NCBI GenBank assembly: GCA_963972175.1
Contig: CAXAVP010000129.1
Coordinates: 1-12,323 of the forward strand
DNA from: Arenibacter sp963972175
Lineage (GTDB): Bacteria > Bacteroidota > Bacteroidia > Flavobacteriales > Flavobacteriaceae
Length of the DNA stretch: 12,323 nucleotides
Direction: 5' to 3'
The translations under genes and the position numbers were made by a program. The notes beneath the pieces are model-generated. The model made no database searches. It worked only from the letters and a program-made list of their open reading frames with translations, and had not been told where the DNA came from. Position 1 is the stretch's first letter. The number at the start of each line of letters is the position of its first letter. Positions 7,210-12,323 of the stretch are shown piece by piece.

Positions 7210-8700
7210 ATGAAAACTACATTTAAGAATATAGGACTTATTGGAACGCTAATCTGGTTAGGGTTTAGCACAATGGGCTGGGCACAGAAAAAGAGCAAGA
7301 CCATCCATGAGAATTTTAAGGTATCCGATGACTTGGTATTGGAGATCAATACCAGCTATGCCGATATTGAATTTGATACTTGGAACAGGAACCAAGTAGA
7401 TATTGAAGCGGTTGTAGAAATTGAGGCGGCTACCGAAGAGGAGGTAAACGATTATTTTAAGAACAATCCTATACATATAATAGGGAATAGCCAAAGGATT
7501 GAAATTAGTACCAATATGGAGCATCACCCGGCTTTTGCCTTTAATATAGAGGATGAAATGGAATTTCATTTTGATGCACAGCACGAATTAAAGGACAGTG
7601 AAGCTGTGGAGATTATTGCTCCCATGATAGATTTTCCGGATATGGTAGCAGTGCCCCCTATGCCTCCTATGCCGCCATTGCCAGTTACACCTTTTGACTA
7701 CGAGGCTTATAAAAAAGACGGAGAGGCGTATATGAACAAATGGAAGGCCGAGTTTGAAGCGGGATTTGATAAGGAGTATCAGAAAAAAATGGAGGAATGG
7801 GGAAAACGTATGGAATTAAAGCAGAAGGAATTTGAGAAAAAGAGAATGGAAATGGAGGTTAAACGGGAAGGTGTTCACCAGCAACGATTGGAGCATATAA
7901 TAGAGCAGCAGGAACATCAGGAGGAAGCTAGGGAGCTAAGGCAGCAGGCTAGAGACGTGAAAAAGGGAAATAAGATTATTAGGATTGAAATAGATACTAT
8001 AGGTGATGTAAATAAGGAGTTTATTTTTTACGATGAAAATAAGCATGCCGAACCTACTGTTTTTTACTCTCTTAAAAGGGGCGTAGACAAAAAAATTAAG
8101 GTTAAGAGTACCATTAAGATAAAATTACCGAAATCTACCCAAATAAAGATGAACGTTAGGCATGGGGCCGTAAAATTAGCCGATAACACCAATAATTTAA
8201 AGGCAACCTTAGCCTATACAACCTTAAAGGCCGCCACTATTGATGGGGATAAGACAGAAATTGAAGCCTCTTATTCCCCGGTTAGTGTTCAGAATTGGAA
8301 GATAGGAGAGCTAAAAACCGACTATTCGGATAAGGTTAACATCAAAGAGGCCGAAACCCTTACCCTAAATGCCACCTTCTCAGATGTAATTATTGAAAAC
8401 CTAATCAACAAGGCATTTATTAAGAATTCTTTTGGTCCCTTGACCATTAAGAATGTCACCAGCAATTTTACAGATCTGGATATAGTGCTCCAAAATGCAG
8501 AGTTGAGCTGTACCCTGCCAAGTACTGCTTATACTATTTCGGTAAAAGGGTTGTATTCGGATTTAAAGACTAAGGAGGACCTAAAACTACAAAAGATCAA
8601 AAATAAAGATCAAACTATACACAAAGGTTATTATTTGAACAATAAAAGTGGTAAGTCTATTAATATTGATGCCAAGTATTCGGATGTGGTATTACGCTAA
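7210..8700 (+). CDS. Secreted DUF4097-type beta-repeat protein with a long charged helical insert
   Basis: A 496-residue exported protein. A signal peptide covers about 1-25 (hydrophobic core 8-22, likely cleavage after MGWA). There is no lipobox. Residues 31-125 and 255-496 look like the short beta-strand repeats of the DUF4097/GIN adhesin-like group, with recurring strands such as NTSYADIEFDTW (47-58), YSDKVNIKEA (372-381), TFSDVIIENL (389-398) and KYSDVVLR (489-496). Between them lie a proline cluster PPMPPMPPLP (149-158) and a helix of roughly 90 residues (163-252) very rich in Glu, Lys, Gln, Met and Arg. The gene starts 42 bp after the putative anti-sigma gene with an A-rich leader, so it is probably in the same operon and may be sensed by, or feed back on, the sigma system. 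Function unknown; a surface or periplasmic structural role is inference. Confidence 0.78.
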   Translation: MKTTFKNIGLIGTLIWLGFSTMGWAQKKSKTIHENFKVSDDLVLEINTSYADIEFDTWNRNQVDIEAVVEIEAATEEEVNDYFKNNPIHIIGNSQRIEISTNMEHHPAFAFNIEDEMEFHFDAQHELKDSEAVEIIAPMIDFPDMVAVPPMPPMPPLPVTPFDYEAYKKDGEAYMNKWKAEFEAGFDKEYQKKMEEWGKRMELKQKEFEKKRMEMEVKREGVHQQRLEHIIEQQEHQEEARELRQQARDVKKGNKIIRIEIDTIGDVNKEFIFYDENKHAEPTVFYSLKRGVDKKIKVKSTIKIKLPKSTQIKMNVRHGAVKLADNTNNLKATLAYTTLKAATIDGDKTEIEASYSPVSVQNWKIGELKTDYSDKVNIKEAETLTLNATFSDVIIENLINKAFIKNSFGPLTIKNVTSNFTDLDIVLQNAELSCTLPSTAYTISVKGLYSDLKTKEDLKLQKIKNKDQTIHKGYYLNNKSGKSINIDAKYSDVVLR

Positions 8701-8737
8701 TACTGGATAAGTTTTTGTGTGAGGAATGTTGTTAGGT

Positions 8738-8768
8738 AAAAAAGGGTCCCGATTAGGACCCCTTTTTT
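8738..8768. terminator. Bidirectional rho-independent terminator between convergent genes
   Basis: A perfect 6-bp stem, GGGTCC (8744-8749) and GGACCC (8756-8761), with loop CGATTA, is flanked by AAAAAA (8738-8743) and TTTTTT (8763-8768), with one unpaired C at 8762. The A-run and T-run can extend the stem and give a U-tract to transcripts from either side. It therefore serves both the plus-strand DUF4097 gene (ends 8700) and the minus-strand oxidoreductase gene (ends 8787). Confidence 0.85.
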
Positions 8769-8786
8769 GGAATTGTTAGCTAAATA

Positions 8787-10115
8787 TTACAATTTGGGCT
8801 CCCAGCCATTCTGATATTCCCTTTTCCAGTAGGACATGGCTTCATCATCATCTTTGACCTTACCGGTGGTAGGGTTAATATGTATGGTCCTTCCTACATC
8901 CTGGGCTATGTTTCCTAAATGACATAACATAGTGGAAATACTGGCATCATTGATATCAGAGTTTAGAGAGGTGTCTTGACGAATGGCACTGAAGAAATTG
9001 TGGATATGGTTCACATCCAGTCCGCCCATACCCACTGTATTGGTAGTGGCACTTTTTACTCCTTCGTCCACTTTTTTAATTAAACTACCATCAAGGCTAA
9101 ATAGTTGGTAATTGTTTCTGCTTAGGGTAATAATACCTTTGCTTCCGTAAATGGTGGCCCCTCTACCAGGTTGTTCCGGTTTTATAACCCCCCTGCTGTG
9201 ACCGGTCCAGGTAATAAACTTATCATCACTGTACTTATATGTTACCTGTTGGTTGTCTACAAATTCCCAGTCATCCTTGTAGGCATATTTCCCGCCAAAA
9301 GATGTTACGCTATCTGGAAGATCTACTCCTAGGGCCCACCGGCAAATATCTATTTCATGGGTGCCATTGTTGTGTATTTCCCCTGTTCCCCAGGTTCTGA
9401 ACCAATGCCAGTTATAGGGGTGTATGTTATCCCTATAAGATTCCCTTGGGGCTGGTCCCTGCCATAAGTCCCAATCCAAGGTATTTGGTACATCCATGAT
9501 TTTTCCAGTTCCTATAGAAGAACGGTTGTTGGAATAATAGGCCTCGCCTTTATACACCTCACCTATGATGCCTTCCCTAATTTCCTTAACGGCCAATGCG
9601 GAACTATGGGCGGAACGCTGTTGATTCCCCATTTGCACTTTTTTACCGTATTTTTTTTGGGCCGCAACCAATAACTCGTTTTCATGTGGATTATGGCTAC
9701 ATGGTTTTTCTACGTAAACGTGTTTTCCTGCCTGTAGAGCCATTATAGCCATTGGTGCATGCCAATGCTCTGGCGTAGCAATAAAAACCGCATCTACCTT
9801 TTTGTCTTCCAATACTTTTCTAAAGTCTTTTTCAACCTTGGGTATATATCCGATGTTCTTTTTGCACCATACATTGTGTTCTTCCAAGATTTTGTCATCT
9901 ACATCACAGCTGTAAAGTATTTTGGCATTTGGGTCTTTGTTGATAGCTACAAAATGAGCTTTGGCCCTGCTTCGTACACCTATTACCGCCACGTTAATTT
10001 TATCATTGGCCCCTAGAATATTGCTGTATCCCATACTTGGCATTACCAATCCGCCCAAGGTAAGGGCAGCACTGCCGGTCGCGGTTTTTTTAATAAACTC
10101 TCTTCTGGATTTCAT
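8787..10115 (-). CDS. Tat-exported Gfo/Idh/MocA family oxidoreductase
   Basis: A 442-residue protein. It starts with a twin-arginine signal, SRREFIKK (3-10), a hydrophobic stretch (14-29) and a polar region before the mature domain. The N-terminal Rossmann domain begins at INVAVIG (40-46) and contains ATPEHWHAPMAI (113-124) and VEKPCSHN (135-142), the EKP motif of the family. The C-terminal domain has WGTGEIHNNGTHEIDICRW (242-260), with His253 and Asp256 in the place of the usual catalytic pair. Tat export implies folding with a nicotinamide cofactor in the cytoplasm and work in the periplasm. The start ATG directly follows the stop of the DUF1080 gene (TAAATG), so the two are co-translated. 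Members next to DUF1080 proteins have been linked to oxidation of sugars at C3; that role is inferred here. A dehydrogenase or cofactor-retaining glycosidase remain open. Confidence 0.88.
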   Translation of the reverse strand: MKSRREFIKKTATGSAALTLGGLVMPSMGYSNILGANDKINVAVIGVRSRAKAHFVAINKDPNAKILYSCDVDDKILEEHNVWCKKNIGYIPKVEKDFRKVLEDKKVDAVFIATPEHWHAPMAIMALQAGKHVYVEKPCSHNPHENELLVAAQKKYGKKVQMGNQQRSAHSSALAVKEIREGIIGEVYKGEAYYSNNRSSIGTGKIMDVPNTLDWDLWQGPAPRESYRDNIHPYNWHWFRTWGTGEIHNNGTHEIDICRWALGVDLPDSVTSFGGKYAYKDDWEFVDNQQVTYKYSDDKFITWTGHSRGVIKPEQPGRGATIYGSKGIITLSRNNYQLFSLDGSLIKKVDEGVKSATTNTVGMGGLDVNHIHNFFSAIRQDTSLNSDINDASISTMLCHLGNIAQDVGRTIHINPTTGKVKDDDEAMSYWKREYQNGWEPKL

Positions 10116-11507
10116 TTAGTTGTTGTTATTTATACTTTTAATTTTAATGTTCTTGAATGATACCTTGTCGCCATGGTCTTGCAAAAGGATAAGACCTTTA
10201 TCGCTTTCTCCAAAATTGGGCCATTTTACGTATTTGCTTTCGGAAACCAATTTTCTGTAGTCGTCACTTTTTCTTTCATACTCCAAAACCTTGGTGCCAT
10301 TAAGCCAATGTTCTACGTGGTTGTCAATGGATTTGATATGGGCTGTATTCCATTCGCCAATTGGATTTATGGGTTTGTTAAGGTCGGCCTGTATAAGGTC
10401 ATATAGGGAAGCTACCGTTCTACTTCCTTCGTGATTTCCTTTTTTTGCATCGGGGTGGCGGGCGTCGTCCAAAATCTGATATTCCAGCCCAATTGAGGAG
10501 CCTGGGCCTTTGTTAAGATCGGTATTTACGTAATATTTAATACCACTGTTAGCGCCTTCTGTAAGTTTAAAATCTACTTTTAATTCAAAATCACCATAGG
10601 CTTGGGTGGTTACGATATCGCCCCCTGCAGCAGACTCTTCCCCGCCAGAGGACAAAACGGTAAGTATACCGTCCTTAATTTCCCAACCTTTTTCAGGAAA
10701 TTCGTCCAAACGGGCTCCGCGCCACCCATCTGTAGTTTCGCCGTCCCAAAGAAGTTTCCAGTTATCTTTTTCTTCACCTACGGTAAGCCTGTTTTTGGTA
10801 ATAATAGGAGTTATGGGCGACTCTTTGGAATAAGTTTCCAGATTTTCTGTCAATATTTTAATGTTTCTCCAAACTATTTGTGTTCCCTCCGTTTTGTTCT
10901 TTCCAATGCTGTGTACCTGAAGGGCAATGAAGCCGCTATCGGTCTTGTCATCGATCAAGTGGGCCGCTGGCACCCCGTTAACCCAAGTTTTAATGGTGTC
11001 GCCAATGGCTTCTATACGGTAATGGTTCCAATCATTTTGCTTAAAGGCTTTCTGCGCTTGAGGATTGTCTCCTAGTGGGTTTAACCATCCGCGTCTAGCT
11101 TCATCAAAGATACCGCCGCTCCATGCCCTTTCGGAAGGATCTATCTCAACTTGATATCCGTGCACCCTACCATTTCTATAAGAGGGTAGGCTATTACTCC
11201 TAATTTGAATCCCTGAATTCATGGATGGATCTACCTTATATTCCAATTCCAGGATAAAATCACCATACATTTTATCGGTGGTCATAAAGGAGTTAGGGGT
11301 ATTGTGAACAGTGGTTCCTACGATGGTTCCGTCCACTACCTCATATTTGGCATTGCCTCCTTTTTGGTTCCACCCGTTGAGGGTTTTCCCGTCAAATAAA
11401 TTTACCCAAGGGGTACTGTCTTTTTTTGAATCGCCACAGCTTAGCAAGATCGATGTCACAAATAGACAAACGATAAAAGAATTGTGAAATCTTAGTCTTA
11501 ATTTCAT
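10116..11507 (-). CDS. Lipoprotein with two DUF1080 (3-keto-disaccharide hydrolase-like) domains
   Basis: A 463-residue lipoprotein. I chose the ATG at 11507 over an in-frame TTG at 11534, because the ATG puts a basic start and a hydrophobic stretch (11-22) right before the lipobox LLSC, with Cys24 as the lipidated residue. Two DUF1080 domains follow, at about 34-220 and 249-458. They begin with the matching blocks VNLFDGKTLNGW (35-46) and KLLWDGETTDGW (251-262), and both contain a D/EF-L-----K--P/EG-NSGI strand (83-100, 306-323). This jelly-roll, concanavalin-like domain includes enzymes acting on 3-keto-glycosides (PF06439). The protein would be anchored in the periplasm or at the surface. 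It is the first gene of a pair with the Tat-exported oxidoreductase, which could create or reduce the keto sugar. Substrate unknown; one of the domains may be only a binding module. Confidence 0.87.
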   Translation of the reverse strand: MKLRLRFHNSFIVCLFVTSILLSCGDSKKDSTPWVNLFDGKTLNGWNQKGGNAKYEVVDGTIVGTTVHNTPNSFMTTDKMYGDFILELEYKVDPSMNSGIQIRSNSLPSYRNGRVHGYQVEIDPSERAWSGGIFDEARRGWLNPLGDNPQAQKAFKQNDWNHYRIEAIGDTIKTWVNGVPAAHLIDDKTDSGFIALQVHSIGKNKTEGTQIVWRNIKILTENLETYSKESPITPIITKNRLTVGEEKDNWKLLWDGETTDGWRGARLDEFPEKGWEIKDGILTVLSSGGEESAAGGDIVTTQAYGDFELKVDFKLTEGANSGIKYYVNTDLNKGPGSSIGLEYQILDDARHPDAKKGNHEGSRTVASLYDLIQADLNKPINPIGEWNTAHIKSIDNHVEHWLNGTKVLEYERKSDDYRKLVSESKYVKWPNFGESDKGLILLQDHGDKVSFKNIKIKSINNNN

Positions 11508-11750
11508 TTTTAATGTATTATTAGTTGTATCCAAGCTGGAAAGGTATAAAAAAGCGGTTAAAAATGGACTTAATCCATAAAAAATGAAATGGTAAAAATG
11601 TTTAGGAATAGGAAGACGCTCCCTATTATGACGGACTCAGGGCCACAAAAATTTTAATAGGCATACAGCGCTTTATTCCCCTCCACCAAGGTTTTATGTT
11701 CCAGTGATCGGGGTCGGGGTCTAGCAGGGGAGAAAGGGATACTCTACTAT
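11508..11750. other. Gap between msrA and the DUF1080 gene; no gene seen
   Basis: The 243 bp between the msrA stop and the DUF1080 start contain no convincing reading frame and no exact TAnnTTTG box on the minus strand; the nearest is TACCTTTC, one mismatch, just upstream of the DUF1080 start. An interrupted palindrome, ATGGA (11564-11568) and TCCAT (11574-11578), lies about 57-71 bp upstream of that start and could be an operator. No terminator hairpin for msrA was found. Confidence 0.4.
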
Positions 11751-12323
11751 TTAATGGGCAGCATCTTTTAGTAATTCGGGAAATTTTTGCTGAAACCTTT
11801 TTAATCGCGGAACAGAAACATTTCTGATATAAGAATTGTTGGGGTGTTTTTTCTCGTAATCTTGATGATAGTCCTCCGCCTTATAAAAAATGGTAAAGGG
11901 TTTTACCTGGGTCACAATAGGGGAGGTATAGACTTTGTTCTTCTTTAAGCTCGCCATATAGTCTTCAATAATCTTTAATTCCGAATCGTTTTTGTAAAAT
12001 GCGATGGAACGGTATTGGGCACCTTTGTCCGGTCCTTGTCTGTTTAAGGTGGTGGGGTCATGGGAACCAAAAAATACTTTCACCAATGTTTTAAAGGAAA
12101 CAACTTTAGGGTCGTAGTATACCTCAACCGCTTCGGCATGAGTTGTTCTTCCATAGCCAACTTCCTCATAGGTGGGATTTTTTTCCTTTCCGCCAGAATA
12201 GCCAGAAATAACTTCTTTTACCCCTTTGACACTTTCAAAAACCGCCTCCACACACCAAAAACAACCACTGGCAAAATAGGCAGTCTCATACTGTTGAAGT
12301 TGGGGGGAGCTAAGTTCTACTAT
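11751..12323 (-). CDS. msrA: Peptide methionine sulfoxide reductase MsrA (5' end outside the window)
   Basis: The minus-strand frame runs open to the right edge, so the start is not visible; 190 codons are present. Near the edge it reads FASGCFWCVEAVF, the MsrA active-site motif, with the catalytic Cys codon at 12261-12263. Downstream are GYSGG, YEEVGYGRTTHAEAVEV, the stretch GSHDPTT and YHQDY, all standard for the family. MsrA reduces methionine-S-sulfoxide in proteins and free methionine. A GTG at 12249-12251, just inside the motif, could be mistaken for a start but would remove the catalytic cysteine. Apart from the two Cys of GCFWC there is no cysteine in the visible part, so a classical C-terminal recycling cysteine is absent. 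The visible N-terminal residues before the motif (about 18) are polar; whether a signal peptide precedes them cannot be seen. No MsrB domain follows at the C-terminus. Confidence 0.92.
   Translation of the reverse strand: MVELSSPQLQQYETAYFASGCFWCVEAVFESVKGVKEVISGYSGGKEKNPTYEEVGYGRTTHAEAVEVYYDPKVVSFKTLVKVFFGSHDPTTLNRQGPDKGAQYRSIAFYKNDSELKIIEDYMASLKKNKVYTSPIVTQVKPFTIFYKAEDYHQDYEKKHPNNSYIRNVSVPRLKRFQQKFPELLKDAAH

Noticed and set aside
10602..11075. Plus-strand open frame of 157 codons across the DUF1080 gene
   Set aside because: It is fully antisense to conserved DUF1080 sequence and has an unnatural composition; a shadow frame.
11508..11534. TTG start extending the DUF1080 protein by nine residues
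   Set aside because: The ATG at 11507 gives a standard lipoprotein signal directly; the extension adds polar residues (DTTNNTLK) in front of the signal peptide, which is unlikely.
1..12323. CRISPR arrays, tRNA or rRNA genes, insertion sequences, phage or defence genes
   Set aside because: No regular repeat-spacer pattern, cloverleaf, transposase motif or phage protein was seen; nearly all the DNA is accounted for by ordinary chromosomal genes.

Overview
The window looks like a piece of a Bacteroidota chromosome, most likely from a marine member of the Flavobacteriaceae. The evidence is the moderately AT-rich DNA, start regions that are A-rich rather than Shine-Dalgarno-like, two upstream boxes matching the Bacteroidota TAnnTTTG promoter element, and gene families typical of that group: DUF2911, DUF4097 behind an ECF sigma factor, and a DUF1080 lipoprotein paired with a Tat-exported Gfo/Idh/MocA oxidoreductase. 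The genus is a guess. No RNA genes, CRISPR array, insertion sequence or phage genes were seen.

Left block (1-3170, minus strand): a tightly packed operon. In transcription order it holds a DPM1-like family 2 glycosyltransferase, a membrane protein made of two LAB_N repeats, an ArnT/PMT-like membrane glycosyltransferase, and the first 48 codons of a membrane protein that leaves the window. Gene junctions are TAAATG, ATGA and ATGA, so translation is probably coupled. The genes read as a lipid-linked sugar pathway: the first enzyme loads a sugar on polyprenyl phosphate, and the third transfers it to an acceptor outside the inner membrane. The LAB_N protein could be the missing translocation partner (inference).

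Middle-left block (3344-5896, minus strand): aldose 1-epimerase (galM), a DUF2911 protein and the GTPase MeaB, closely spaced. Both galM and meaB can start only at TTG among the usual start codons.

Middle-right block (6045-8700, plus strand): an ECF sigma factor, an overlapping single-pass membrane protein that is probably its anti-sigma partner, and a secreted DUF4097 protein whose beta-repeat fold is interrupted by a proline cluster and a long charged helix. The 148 bp between galM and the sigma gene, which diverge, carry a composite palindrome that may be an operator or an RNA hairpin. A strong hairpin with T-tracts on both strands follows the DUF4097 gene.

Right block (8787-11507, minus strand): a two-domain DUF1080 lipoprotein and a Tat-exported oxidoreductase, joined by a TAAATG junction. 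They are likely to act together in the cell envelope on sugars or glycosides, possibly by 3-keto-glycoside chemistry. The window ends in a 5'-truncated msrA whose catalytic GCFWC motif is present.
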